DNA of 64,000 nucleotides from Pseudisothecium myosuroides (taxonomy: Eukaryota; Streptophyta; Bryopsida; Hypnales; Lembophyllaceae), in contig OX637292.1 in the NCBI GenBank assembly GCA_951799445.1, forward strand, positions 13,767,296 through 13,831,295. Reading direction: 5' to 3'. Made by a program: the position numbers and the translations under genes. Below the pieces are notes generated by a model. The model did no database searches. It saw only the letters and a program-made list of their open reading frames with translations, and was not told the origin of the DNA. Below are positions 34,902 through 46,134 of the stretch, piece after piece (positions within the stretch are counted from its first letter, which is position 1; the number at the start of each line of letters is the position of its first letter).

Positions 34902-35978
34902 AGAGCCTTCTTTGACCTGACTGCCACTACGCGAAAGAACCGGAAATCCTTGAGCCCTGGGACTGTGGTCATTAATCTCGAAGATGGCCATGATGGTTTC
35001 CCAGATAGTACAACCTTAATTGAGAAAGCCGTGAGCCTTGTGAATGTATCCATTGATTGTGATGCACGGTTTGATGGACTTCCAATGACGCCGGGAAGAG
35101 GTAAGGACTTTGACAAGTCTACTTCCCTGGAGAATCCCGATTCAAAGGTGGATACCGTAAATCCTACATGTCCTTCCAATTTGGGGGTTGAAAATACTTC
35201 CCCTTCCAAATCGGTCATACAGACTTCCCCTCCCCAAATTCTGCCTCTTGACATTTTACAGCCGGTTGCATCTAGCGCCGGACATATAGCGCCGCTTTAT
35301 GTCCCCCTTCAGGTTCCACCTACTTCAGAGGTGGTAACCAGATTGGCGGAAGGACATCAGCCCATGAAAGGACCTGACCGTGGTTCGGTGGAGGAACCTC
35401 GAGAGGCAGTGACTTGTGATGGGGAAGAGCAGGACCTTATCGGCAACCAGCCGATAGATTCAATTACGGGCCCTTTGAAGCGTCGTAGAGGTAGGGATAA
35501 AGACAATGCTGTAGAATCTTCGGGCTCTTTTGACTCTGTTCGCTCTACTCGCTCGAAGTCAGCAAGGGGTCGGCAAAGGCATAGTCGCGACAAAACTTGC
35601 GGAAAGTGGAGGTCCAGGCGTGGTTCCGGATTCGGATTTGCCTAATGAGCGGCTGTCGCCGATACCTTCTAAGTGTCAACGCACTTCTGGAGGTCGGTCC
35701 TAGGCAATGGAAATTGTAGTATTTGGTAGTGAGGTCGTCTTAGAAATCTTGTCTGCTAGAATACTTGTAGTTTTGTTGAACGTTGCAACTTGTAGCACTC
35801 TAGCGTAGTTCATTCTTATATTGTATCGGCTGCCGGCCAATACGTGTTATGTGTCGGCTGCCAGCCGATATCCCTTATTATAAATTATACACTTCTATTA
35901 TTTTCATCATCTTGTCTGATCATGATGTGGGACCTGCAGAGTTGTGCCTAACCAAGTCAGGACAAAAAATGTAGCAGG

Positions 35979-36779
35979 GACAATTCGCCATCGGGGGCTG
36001 ACGAGGACGATGGTGTCGCTCAGCCACTGGAAAAGGGAGATGGTGCTTCGCCCCATTCAGGGCACCAGGTAGCGCCTCGAAAATATTTCCTAATACTAGA
36101 CATCAATGGGACGGTCTTGTACTTTGAGCCTCTTCTAATGAAAAACAACAAGGTTATTCGGAGGGGTTGCACGCGAAATAGACCGGGTCTGGAAGCCTTC
36201 TTGAAATTCTGTCTTGCGCAGGGATTTGAGATTGTTTTTTGGTCCAGCATCATTGAGAAAAATCTAGAGACCCGCTTCCAAGGCATCTGGGAACTTGTTC
36301 CTGAGCTCAAAAACTGTTGTCGATTTTCACAGACCATGTGTGACACAAGCGCTTATATTGACCCCCAAAACCCCAGTTGACAGTGGTTCCTGAAGCGTTT
36401 AGCATGGTTGCTTACGTCCCCAAAAGGCTTGCTTGGTACACATGCAACTCTAGATAATTGCCTTCTTGTTGATGATTCGCCCTACAAGAATATTTTGAAT
36501 GACCCCTATTCTGCATTTCACCCTCCTACTTGTACAAAGTATTCGGAGCAGAAGGTGAGTCCTAGCAAGACATACCTGGAGAAGGTCATGATTTCGTTCC
36601 TTGAAGGATTGCTGGTATCTGGGCTCTCAGTTCCAGAGTATTATAAGTCAAAAAAAGAACTTGGTAACCCTCGTTGCTTTCCGAGTTCTATTGAGTACAA
36701 TAAGTATATTGAGCTTACTCCCGAATCTCGAGCCGGATTTGAGGATCCAGACATTGAGATGGAGATAGGGGAGTAGGAT
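35979..36779 (+). pseudogene. NIF/FCP1-like HAD phosphatase module 1
   Basis: The reading frame has FLILDINGTVL (HAD motif I, nucleophile Asp then Asn where classic HAD enzymes have Asp), EIVFWSS (motif II) and CLLVDDSPYKNIL (the DD acidic pair of motif IV), in the order and spacing of NLI-interacting-factor-like small CTD phosphatases. The frame is broken by TGA at 36378-36380 between PQNPS and QWFLKRL; it continues after that to TAG at 36777. The start is probably an acceptor AG at about 35978 rather than an ATG. Whether it is a separate gene or spliced to upstream exons is unknown. The matching part of copy B lies beyond the window. Confidence 0.65.
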
Positions 36780-37340
36780 CTCCTGAACTAAATATCCTCT
36801 TACAAGAGGACACTTAGCGTGTCGGCCGCCAGCCGATACACTTTTTTCGAAATTTTGTCTTGTAATTAGCTACAGTACATGTATTGTAATTAGCTGATGG
36901 AGATAGAAGACTGGGATCTCGCAAAGTAAACATCCTCTGAACGGAAGACGCTTAGCGTGTCGGCCGCTAGCCGATACATTTATTTAGAATTTTGATTGTA
37001 CATGTCTTGTAATGAGCTAGTACTCACGGATTTTGGACCCCTACTTACTGGATAATTGTATAAATTTGGGGGCTTTATTTTTGGTACACGAAGTATTGTA
37101 GATTCAATCCACTGATTGTCTTTTTCAATGATGTATGTTTTGGCTTTTCTTTGAGATGTACTCAATAATATGCATTTGCATCTATCCTTGAATGTCATTT
37201 ACATCTTAATTTCATAGAATGAAAAATATTTTTGTTGCTAGTTTGCCATACCATTTCACTTGTCGGCCGTCGGCTGATACCAGTATCAGCGTTTTAACTC
37301 GTTCTAATGTATCTCTTATTTGGAGGGCTTTGCGATGTGT
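36780..37340 (+). repeat. Palindromes and AT-rich DNA between HAD-like modules
   Basis: Palindrome copies occur at about 36,820, 36,957 and 37,260. The first two sit in a short repeated context: CGCTTAGCGTGTCGGCCGC near 36,950 and a near-identical stretch near 36,813. No gene seen. Confidence 0.6.
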
Positions 37341-37346
37341 TGTTCA

Positions 37347-37995
37347 GGGATCCACCAGCGGTCCAAGACATCCCGTCAAGAAATGTGTGGTTCTTTGTGT
37401 TACGGGATTGCTTTGTTATGTCGACCCACATATCTCTACGGATCAATGGAATCCGCATCGAAACATTGTGAAGCGTCCCGGGCTTAAACAGTTGTTTGAG
37501 GTGTTGTTGCGTGGATTCCATGTGGGTATATGGTCAAAGATGCCCATGCACGAATTGGGTCCTCTACTATTACACCTACTCCCAGAGAATATCATTCCCA
37601 GGTTGTCATTCATTTTTGGGCGAGAATATTGTCTCGATAAGGAAAAATTTCCTTGGTGCTACAAGGTGCTTTCTACGCTTTTTTCAAAGCGGCGGTCTAG
37701 GGAGGTTTGTATGGAGGATCAGGTCCTCATGGTCGATGTTAGCCCACTTTCGCTTCGTAGGACCCCAAATCATGCTTGCTACCTTCCTTCTCCATTTGTC
37801 GGAGAACTTAGGCGCACAAATAACAGAAGTGTTATTCCTAACGTGTGTGTTGATATACTTCAGTTCATTGATCCTTTAGCTAACTGTAACTCTGTTTCAG
37901 ATTATTTGAAGTCCGCTCAAAGGCCTGGCCAGTTTCATTATGAGGTGGCTCAATCCATTTTCTATGGACGGCCTGATTGGCATGGCCTTTTCTGA
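37347..37995 (+). CDS. NIF/FCP1-like HAD module 2, catalytic Asp missing
   Basis: Open to a stop at 37993-37995, probably starting at an acceptor near 37346 because upstream codons are palindrome-derived. KKCVVLCVTGLLCYVD occupies the place of HAD motif I but has Cys-Val where the nucleophile Asp pair should be; GFHVGIWSKMP fits motif II (WSS/WSK) and VLMVDVSPLSLRR fits the DD-SP motif. I read it as a HAD fold that has probably lost activity, paired with the more canonical module at 35979-36779. It is the last coding segment before the right end of copy A. Confidence 0.5.
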
Positions 37996-38375
37996 TCCGT
38001 AGTTCTTTAGAAATGTACCGGCTGCCATCCAACACGCAGGCTGCCACTCTGAAGTATATTGATACTGAATCTGTAATTCAGTAGTTATTCAGTTCAGAAT
38101 CTGTAATTTTGTAGTTTGATAGATCAGATCTTTAGTTCCGTAGTTTGGTAGTGAAGATCCGTAGTTGTGTAGTTTGGTAATTAGTGCTGTAGCAATTTTT
38201 TTTCGGCTGCCAGCCGACATATCTCCATCGGCTTATGCCTTATCTTTAATGAAATGCACAAGCTTGCTTTTGTATCATCCATATATTCGTCTTTCTCCTC
38301 CACGAGTTTACATTACTCTTAACTGGAAAATGTGATGTCGGCCACTAGCCTATTTTAATTTTGGACTGGAAAATA
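37996..38375. repeat. Right subterminal region of copy A
   Basis: Palindrome copies, mostly degenerate, at about 38,014, 38,203 and 38,336. Short repeated phrases TAGTTTGGTAG and TCTGTAATT occur between them. No gene seen. Confidence 0.6.
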
Positions 38376-38400
38376 GTTCATAATTTGTTAAATTGGGGTT
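38376..38400. repeat. Right terminal inverted repeat of copy A
   Basis: Ends GTTAAATTGGGGTT, the exact reverse complement of the first 14 bases of the element, and is followed by GCAG. Confidence 0.8.
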
Positions 38401-38404
38401 GCAG

Positions 38405-38907
38405 TTTTGACTATTTTTGGGCAAAAAAAAAGGCCTTGGGCCTTCAGGAGTTAAAGAATTAGTTATGAATTTTGAAGTTGGATTCACATAAGGATCTAGA
38501 AGTATATCTACATCTACATGTCTATTGTTGTTTAGTGAATAATGCAATATGTACCTCTATATTAGACAATGATTTTAGAGCCTAAATTGTTTTAGTACCT
38601 AATACCTTAGAGTTGTTTTGTACTATGTTCTATGTCCTTGCCCCACTAAAGTTTGAAATTTGATTGAACCTCTAAATTTAGATAGGTATATAATATAGGA
38701 TGCAATTGTCAATAACTGAAAACACATGTAGTGCAAAACTATTACTCTAGGAGTTCAAGTCTATTGACTTTGTCCAAAAAAAACTTTTTTTTTTAACTTC
38801 AAATGCTATAATTTCTCAATCCACAAGCTCAAAGTTTTTGAAACTTTTTCTATACATTCCTATAGTAGTCTAGTACAATTATATGCAGTTAAAGTTTTAA
38901 AAAAAAA
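38405..38907. other. Right part of the insertion host, then AT-rich DNA
   Basis: TTTTGACTATTTTTGGGC to GAGTTAAAG (38405-38456) aligns with the end of TTAA-family copy 3. From there to 38907 is AT-rich DNA without a gene. Confidence 0.55.
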
Positions 38908-38909
38908 TA

Positions 38910-39714
38910 CTCCCTCTGTTCTAAAATGATCTTCATGTTGGACAAAATGTTCTGGATTAAGGCTGAAAATAACATTTAAAAACCCATTTTGAGATACAAG
39001 TAGAGTTTGATGCATTTCTATTGTCCTTGAAATTTGAGTTTTGGATTATTTTTTAAAGTATAGTATTGAAAGTTTTGAAAATGAGATTTTTTGGCCATTT
39101 AAAAGGAGCATTGCTAGCCAATCATTTCTTTATTCCGACACTACCTGCTGTCTCTGGTACAATGTCTATTGTCCTTTTTGCACTGCCCACAACATTAGTG
39201 AAGAAGTCAACAATTTTTTGTTATAGAAGATAAACAATGTAGTATGAAGAAATATTCCATAGGTAGCTTTGCAGCTTCTCTGGAATTTGATACTTTGATC
39301 CCCCAGATTGGACTTCTGATGTATTCCAACCAATTAGGAACAATGTGCTTTCTACCAACCAACCTCAGTTCCCCAATACCACATGAAACAAGCTTAAGAC
39401 AAATGTAGGTCTTTAGAATTTGACACTTTGATCCTCCAATTTTCCTCATTTTGATTGGACTTATGATGTAATTCAACCAATTAGGAGCAATGTGCTTTTC
39501 ACCAACCGATCTCATTCCTTCAATCCCACATGAGATGAAAACTTGAAACACATGTGCGTCTCACCTGATATGTTTGGATCTTCTCCATGGAAGTATTAAA
39601 AACATTTCATTATTTTCTTCATATTTTGTGGGCCCTTCTTTCCACTCACAAACATCATCATTTTGGAACAAAATACTAAACCACTAGGAAGATCATTTTG
39701 GAACATAAGGAGTC
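38910..39714. mobile_element. Stowaway-like element with CTCCCTCTGTTC ends
   Basis: The left end CTCCCTCTGTTCTAAAATG is the form common to plant Stowaway/mariner elements; the right end (39690-39714) is its degenerate inverse, sharing the arm CCAAAATGATCTTC. TA flanks are at 38908-38909 and 39715-39716. Length is about 805 bp, non-coding. Confidence 0.6.
39285..39560. repeat. About 131-bp direct duplication
   Basis: Two diverged copies carry GAATTTGAYACTTTGATC, then CAACCAATTAGGARCAATG and TGCTTT. They lie within the Stowaway-like element. Confidence 0.7.
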
Positions 39715-39735
39715 TATTTTTCATTTTTCTCACTA

Positions 39736-40145
39736 AGGTAGGAGGTGCAGAAAGCGACCCTTTAAGGGCTGATCCGCCTTTTTCGCAGGTTTCCATGGAC
39801 AAAATGATTTTTAGCTCATTTTTCAGAGAAAGAAAAATAGATTTGGAACACAACACAAGTGGTTTCATATTTTTCTAAGCATTTTTGAATTACTTATGAA
39901 TTTTCAAAGATTCAAGTCATAGGTACCTATTTGTGACCATAGGTGTCCCAAAATTTGTCCCCTTGTGACTTGTGAAGAGATGTGCGGAAACCAAAGACAA
40001 TGATTGGCTCTTGCAATTAAAAAAACAAATTTTCTTGAATTCATTAAGGGACCAAAGAAGTCCATTTAAGGATCACCTTGCATCCATTCTACAAGTACCT
40101 ATAGGACGGTTTGAAGAAGAGGGGCGGAATTGGAGCCACCTACCT
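39736..40145. mobile_element. TA-type MITE, family AGGTAGGAGG, copy 3
   Basis: 410 bp, ends AGGTAGGAGG and CCACCTACCT, flanked by TA (39734-39735, 40146-40147). Long stretches match 4391-4800, including GCATTTTTGAATTACTTATG. Confidence 0.85.
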
Positions 40146-40147
40146 TA

Positions 40148-40920
40148 ACCTAAATAGTGATCAATTAAAAAAATTTATGCCAAGAATGTGCTCTAGTCCT
40201 TTAGGAATTAAGTTCATAGGACAACTTTTTTTTAGTACACTCACTTCTTATTATTGATTGACAAAGTTTCACAAGAAAAAACTTGTTCAATGAGCTTCTA
40301 TGAACTTCATTTCATTAGTTTAGCTCAAATTCATAGCCAAATTGAAGATAGAAGTTGTCTACATGGTGATCCATTTTCACCCATTAATTATGGAATTAAG
40401 ACCTCATGTACAAATCAAACGTACTATCAATGACTTGAATTTAGTATGGTGACATGGCATAGCCATTGAAAACCTCAACAAAATGAACAAATGCAAAACA
40501 TCAAATCCAGCCTTGTCATTCAAAGGACAAAAATCGATTGCAGGGTCCTGAGACCATGTTCATCTCATTAGTACTGTACAAAATCACACAAAGACACCAA
40601 GTAGGCAACAATATGAATGAACAAATGTTCTCTACTAGCGATGACGTCTTTTCCACTAGGTAGAGCAGCCACATGGCCATGTGAAGTCAACTTCGGAAGT
40701 CTTTTAGAATCCAATTTGTACAATATTACAAAATTGAAGTAATCTACCTATTAACTAAACCTTTCTACATAGATTCCTTCCCAATTGGCAAATGCTCCTA
40801 CAGTCCTATTTGCAATACGAAACGTCAACTGGCTTCACTTTGAAGAAGCAAATTGAAAAGTCAATGAGTCAGCAGTTGGTGAAACGGCTCAAACTACATG
40901 TGAATGGCATGTATTACATC
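40148..40920. other. Intergenic, no gene seen; 3' flank of the WD40 gene
   Basis: AT-rich with a TTAA-family-like end (TAGTCCTTTAGGAATTAAG) near 40,200. It probably contains the 3' UTR of the minus-strand gene. Confidence 0.45.
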
Positions 40921-43900
40921 TTACGACTGCAGATAGGGCAATATTGTCAACGTACCCCATTCCTCTTCTGTTTTCAAAGGCTCAATCACTTGAACACTCC
41001 CATCACTTAAGCCCAATGCAAATTGATTGGGCTTTCTTGGATGTGCAGCAATCACAAGTGGATACACAATGGGCCTGACACAAACATGGCTCCTATTAGT
41101 ATTTCAGAAACTTGACTTTACATAAACCTCGAGTACAAAATGGAGGAAAGTGGATGAGCTTTTTGACCTTCGCTGATATATTCTACTCATGCTTTGATGA
41201 GAACCTGCAAATGGATGCATATGTAAATGACTGTGATAATAGTTCAGCATATGTACGTACCCACTAACACCTTGAGGAATGTAAACCGACGGAGCAAGCT
41301 GGCAACGCGGTAGTAACCTATCCGCATCAAAGATAACGACAGAACCGTCAACAAATCCCGCAAAGACGAGCTCGCCATCACACGAGTAGGCGGCATTTGA
41401 AAGAGGTGCCCAACGTCGACTTTGGCGCACCCACTGCATATGCACTCAACACACCGAAACGATGTAAGCAAAATGCCAACACTGGCTGTAAAACCAGCTC
41501 GACAGCCTGCAAATCACAAAAACTTTAAAATCTAGAGTATGGATTAACCAACGAGACCTGAAATATAGGATATTGAAACCTCAAGAGATACTCTTACCCA
41601 AAAGCACCGACAAGGGACCTGTTCAATTTAAACTCATCCATATTCTTCGCACGAGTCTGGAAAAGAATAAAAGAAACAACTAGCAAACAAAGTTTACATG
41701 GAAGTACATTGCGCCTAATCAAAACTGACCTGGTGGAGGCAGCCCAACTCGATAACATCATAAACGGCCAATTGTGACTCATGTACAACAAGGAAGCTCA
41801 CTTGGTCGCAGTGGAATTCAATGTGTATGTCACCCTTGAACTGCGAACTCCCGCCTGAATCTACTCGCACAGATTGAGTACAACGATTTTTCCATGTCTC
41901 TGTACTCCACAGACATAACTGCCATCCAAAAATCATCAGAGCAAGCACCGTGCCAGATTGGAGGTACCAAACAAAGTGCACTTCCAAATGTGGTCAAAGC
42001 AAATCTTCTGCGTGTAAGAATCATAAGAGGTTTACGATGATCTCGACTTAGTGAAATGCAAATACGTCACATTTCTATGGTAACAATATTAGGTGCTGAC
42101 GTGATTATGCAGATACCTGGGCATCCGCCCCAGCTGATACTAGCACATTACAAGCGCTGGAAAAAGCCAAGCTGGTGATCCTCTCTTGGTGTCCTTGTAA
42201 ATTGGCCATCACCTGCTCAAGAAGTGGGGAAACCAATCTTAAGAAATCACAATAGAAGCAATCGCTTTATACTGGTTAGGAGACATGTCAAAACGATACA
42301 CAAGATGATGTACACGGATCAAACTTACATATCTGTGTTCAAACACAAGATGAATATCAAATCAAGGGTGAAATGATTGATTTGAGGAAGGAAGAAATTA
42401 AAGTACAGACCTTATCCACGCGTAAATTATATATCCGGATGGTAGAGTCCTCCATCCCAACAGCAATGATGTTGTTGTCTCGAGGAAAGAATACTAGGAA
42501 TGTAACGGCTGGTGACGGTGCCATACACCTCATCATGACCTGAAGCAAAAGTTCACAACACTGAGTCAATGTGTGAACGAGAACAAGGAATATTAATTGC
42601 ACAATGCACATTTTAGCCTACAAATCCTAGATGGCTGTACCCTCTATTTTCTGATCTCGCCAACATTGCATCATATTGCAGCTAGGCTTTTTGTCTAGTT
42701 TTCAGGTGTAGTGCGAAAAATCACTAACAACGAAGTTAAAATCGGAGCCTACTAACATTCCGCAACCAAATCTGTCGTCTGCCACCCCTAGTGCTTACCT
42801 TGAATGTCATAATATTGAAAAGAGACACCATACCCCCTGAGGCTGATACAATGTATGAATCATTCTTCGAGAGTGCGATGCAATGCATTGCTTCCTCAGG
42901 ATTGATATCAATAATATCATTAGTCAAAAGCATACCATGTAGAGGTTGCCACAATAGGGGAGGGACGCTTGCAGTAGCCTGCCAAATTCAGATTCCACAA
43001 CAGAAGCTCATAAGTCAATTGCCAAGCACCACTAGAAACGTCCAAATAGACTCTCAGCATATTACTTTCAAGAGGTCCGCATCAAGACTTTCAGTCCTTG
43101 GTTTACTAAACATCTTAGTAATACTCTGCAAACAATGCTAAAAGGTAAGGAGAGACTAAACACAATTTGGCATGAAAAGTATACTTCGACATGCATAGAC
43201 TTGAGCTCATAAGAATATGATGTGACGCACACCTTGCCAGACGGATTTCGTATATTGGCAAGCCATTTCCAAAGCTTGTGGACAGCATTGGATCCCAATG
43301 CAAGCAAATTATTTCCAGAATTTGTGTACATCAGTCTCCTGATCTATGGCAATCAGATGCATCCATAAGTGCGTTGAATCCCATGTATAAAAAAACAAGC
43401 AATGTCAAAGTCAAGCTCTACTTCCTTTGCACAACAACAATTATTTAACAGCTCTCAACAATTTTGGCTCAACGTGCAGATCTCACGCTGTCACAGTAAT
43501 GGAAATACTAGAGATTTACCTTGTTTGGCCGTTGGGGGTCCGTTAGTCTCATCGAACGGCATTGGGTAGAATCGTGGATCCTCAGCATCACACGATCAAA
43601 CACGAGTTCCAGCAGCGGCACAGGAAGGTTTCCCCACAACAAAGGATCCATTACCTCTACACTCTCGCCATGTTGATAGCGAATCCCACCCTTCAATACA
43701 GCTCGTCGCTTGGCCTTCACATCAGCCCTAACCAAATGATCTGATAAAACTTTTCTTTTGCCTTTCGGGTCACCTTGCAATAGAACTCTACGCTGAAGTT
43801 CCACACAAGAACCAACAACAATCTCGACATCGGCTATGAGCTTTCCTACGGCCGTTCCCATAATGCGAGAAACATCATCTGTAGAGCCCTCACCATCTAT

Positions 43901-43984
43901 CCCATCCTCAACTTCTTTCAAAATCACCAGAGTATCCTTATAGGTCTGCAAGAGATGACGAATTTTCTGCGAAGCTCTCTCCAT
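40921..43984 (-). CDS. Chimeric F-box-like / TOPLESS WD40 protein, 498 aa
   Basis: Eight exons join in phase: 43984-43520, 43343-43233, 42978-42799, 42539-42411, 42212-42117, 41918-41730, 41433-41261 and 41074-40921, all with GT...AG introns. From CRSMRL onward the protein follows the C-terminal propeller of plant TOPLESS/TPR co-repressors almost residue by residue (RLMYTNSGNNLLALGSNAVH, ALSKNDSYIVSASGG, DNNIIAVGMEDST, VVHESQLAVYD, HPLVIAAHP-like near the end). The first 140 residues are unrelated to TOPLESS: a helical region starting MERASQKIRHLLQTYKD, a basic stretch, then MDPLLWGNLPVPLLELVF, which looks like the start of a plant F-box. The LisH/CTLH and first propeller of TOPLESS are absent. 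If expressed, it could be an F-box-WD40-type adaptor or a dominant-negative co-repressor; both are inferences. The TOPLESS part is secure, the F-box part probable. Confidence 0.85.
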
Positions 43985-45383
43985 CTCTACAGGGCATCCA
44001 AAATAAATGCTAGGCTCTTGTCACTCGCTAGAGCCCTACATACAAAGCTCCAACATGTCCTGTTCCACTCTCTTTAATATGTGAATCTAAGATGCACAGA
44101 GAGATGGATCCACAATCGCAAATTCACCAATTTCTGCATGCGGCTCCCTCAATACCATGACTCTCTAAAACTTTGCAGTCCAAATGTTGTAATTGCGTGA
44201 CATCTCTAAACTTTCGAGTCGAAACTGCAAAGCTTATCTACGGGATATCTCTAAACTCTGCAGTCGAAACTTCTCTATGACACATAACACTTCTCTCTAA
44301 ACTGAAGCCACGAAAGTCAGCACTACCGGGCCATCTGCAGACCCTGCCAAAAAATTACACAGGAATTAGAATCCAAAAATAATGCTTAGCATGTAGGCAC
44401 TTCGATCCACCATCGTCACCAATATCACAGAGAATCTGCAGCTGACGCATATTTCCTGGACTCTGCTAGAATCTGAACACTCTAAACCCTAAATCCATAA
44501 GTCACATACGCATTGGATGGAAAATCATGCAGCAATCGCCCAACTAGGTGTGGAAAAAGGAAAAAAAAACTACACTAGACACAAAAAAACAAAGCTCAAT
44601 ATCCAGAAGTGAAGAACCAGCATGGCATCAAAAATTGCAGCAAAAGCCAACCCTTAAAGGACCAAGAAGCCCAAATTTGGACCTCACCGCTTTGAGTAGC
44701 ACATACATGGACTTCCTTTTCCCCAAATTTATTCCTTACAGACCAAAACATGCAACACTCTTCACTAATTCTAGTGATCAGAAACATGTTCCCATTTGTA
44801 CTATTGATGTTCACAATCGAGGGCATCACTTCGAAACCATAAATCCGTGGCCTTTCAGGTGTTAATAGAAGGAACGAAATGGACGGTAACGTGCAATTCA
44901 TTGCTAGAGTTCGAAAGTTTACCGACATATGAACAAAACCGACCGCTGTTGCAGCATCTACAACAAGTTGTTCACGGCAACAATGTTTCGGCATTGACAC
45001 CAACAAACAGTCCATTTTCGGTAACGGAGTCAAGATGATGTTTCTTCTTGCACCTGTTTCGCCAAAACCAGAAGGAACAGGGAATACTGAACCCTAATTC
45101 GACTTGAGACTCTCAAACTCACGATCGTCGCTCCCTCTCCTTCCCAACATGCACCGACGCCACCGAAGCTCTCGTCCACAGGTAGCACGACGAAGTTGGC
45201 ATTTGAGCATTTGCAGAGATCGAAAATCAGCAAAGAGTGGGAGCTCGAAACCCTAAACCTGCCCCTCATGTACTGTAGAGTACTTCATGCGTGATGAGTG
45301 TGTCGTTTGCAGTGGCGTTTTTTCTGGTTCCCAAAACCGTCACTTTGGCTTCCCCTCTTAAATGGGTCTCGTAAATGGGTTAT
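43985..45383. other. 5' region of the chimeric WD40 gene
   Basis: No supported coding sequence. Telo-box-like AAACCCTAAA motifs occur near 44,485 and 45,250, as in many plant promoters. The 145-codon minus frame at 44,596-45,033 resembles nothing I know. Confidence 0.4.
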
Positions 45384-45430
45384 AAGAGCATCTGCAATGG
45401 AGCCCGGAATTTGGCCCTCCAAATGTACAT

Positions 45431-45696
45431 TTGACTTTTCATTGTTTTGGAATTAGAAGTTGAAATTTCTATCATTGGAAGCGCATTCAAAAATACTTTG
45501 CACAGGTACAAGAGAAACTCAAATTTGGATATTGGACAATGAAAATAAACTACTTCAAAGGTAGCTAAAAGACAAAAATCATGAAGGAATTGGCAAATCA
45601 CAATTATCAATGCAAAGTTCAGTCCAAAAGGCTTTTGAATGCACTTCCACTAATAGAAATTTCAACTTCTAATTCCAAAACAATGAAAAGTTAAAT
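45431..45696. repeat. Long inverted repeat, arms about 62 bp
   Basis: 45431-45492 is nearly the reverse complement of 45635-45696 (core TCATTGTTTTGGAATTAGAA). The transcript would form a long hairpin. Confidence 0.75.
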
Positions 45697-45710
45697 TTGT
45701 AATTGCATAA

Positions 45711-45846
45711 AGGTAGGAGGTCCTTAAATGGACCATTTAAGCCCACCTAGCTTATCAATGACAGTAGTAGATTTTTCAGAGAATATGTCACTCATTCCTA
45801 GATAGGGACGCATTTAGAACCCACTCCATTTAAGGATCTCCTACCT
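45711..45846. mobile_element. TA-type MITE, family AGGTAGGAGG, short copy
   Basis: 136 bp with 22-bp inverted ends starting AGGTAGGAGGTCCTTAAATG (one mismatch). TA follows at 45847-45848; the left flank reads AA, so one TA has changed. It is an internal-deletion relative of the 410-bp copies. Confidence 0.7.
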
Positions 45847-45848
45847 TA

Positions 45849-46134
45849 GAAAATTTCGACTCTCTAGATGGGTGCTAAGAAGTGCCACAAGGGACCCATG
45901 AAGACATTTATTTTGTTGTATAGGAATTTTTTTTCTATTGTTGTTCCTCTTGTTGGATTGGTTGGAACACCCAAATGTTAGAGCTCCTCTTGTTGGATTG
46001 GTTGGAATACAAATATTCACCTTGTATGAATATCCTTTTGTATTAGAGATATTGTCCTTTTCTAGCTTAGCTAGGGTTGTTGATATAGACTTGCTTGTCA
46101 AAGCTTAGCGACCTTCTAGAGAGTCGAAATTTTC
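45849..46134. repeat. Nested inverted-repeat element, 19-bp ends
   Basis: GAAAATTTCGACTCTCTAG at the left is exactly inverted at 46116-46134. Inside is a direct duplication containing CCTCTTGTTGGATTGGTTGG (about 45,948 and 45,990). Confidence 0.7.

Larger units (their letters stand above)
30222..35645 (+). pseudogene. ParB-like domain gene of the giant element, copy A (decayed)
   Basis: Five exons align with the intact copy B gene where that is visible: 30222-30250 (29 nt, same length as in B), about 31375-32187, 32329-32799, 33012-34384 and 34563-35645. The ParB/sulfiredoxin-like core spans the exon 2/3 junction (DRLHIAPKELKYR, then HWYIIGGQHTVT). Exon 5 encodes a Ser/Pro-rich tail with two 29-residue repeats and a basic KRRRGRDKD segment, probably a nuclear localisation signal. 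Damage: TGA 31807-31809, TAG 32497-32499 in place of Trp, a frameshifting deletion near 33,620, TAG 34725-34727, and an exon 2 acceptor whose phase does not fit. Introns 2, 3 and 4 each hold one to three palindromes and intron 1 a large array. Confidence 0.75.
18077..38400. mobile_element. Giant palindrome-rich DNA element, copy A
   Basis: This 20,324-bp element (about 15.3 kb without the later LTR insertion) starts AACCCCAATTTAAC and ends with its reverse complement. It carries a leftward DUF7869-type transposase-like gene and a rightward unit with a ParB-like gene and two HAD-like modules, transcribed divergently from about 29.7 kb. Dozens of copies of the TCGGCTGSCAGCCGA palindrome are confined to it and to copy B. 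The genes carry several nonsense codons and frameshifts, so it is probably no longer autonomous. A 4-bp duplication is compatible with several DNA-transposon superfamilies; I do not assign one. Confidence 0.75.

Noticed and set aside
18073..38404. Reading the giant region as a host biosynthetic or resistance gene cluster
   Set aside because: TIRs, target duplication, a recognisable host element on both sides and a second copy 36 kb away all point to a mobile element.
44596..45033. 145-codon minus frame upstream of the WD40 gene
   Set aside because: No recognisable motif, no splice link to exon 1, and no similarity to TOPLESS or F-box sequence.
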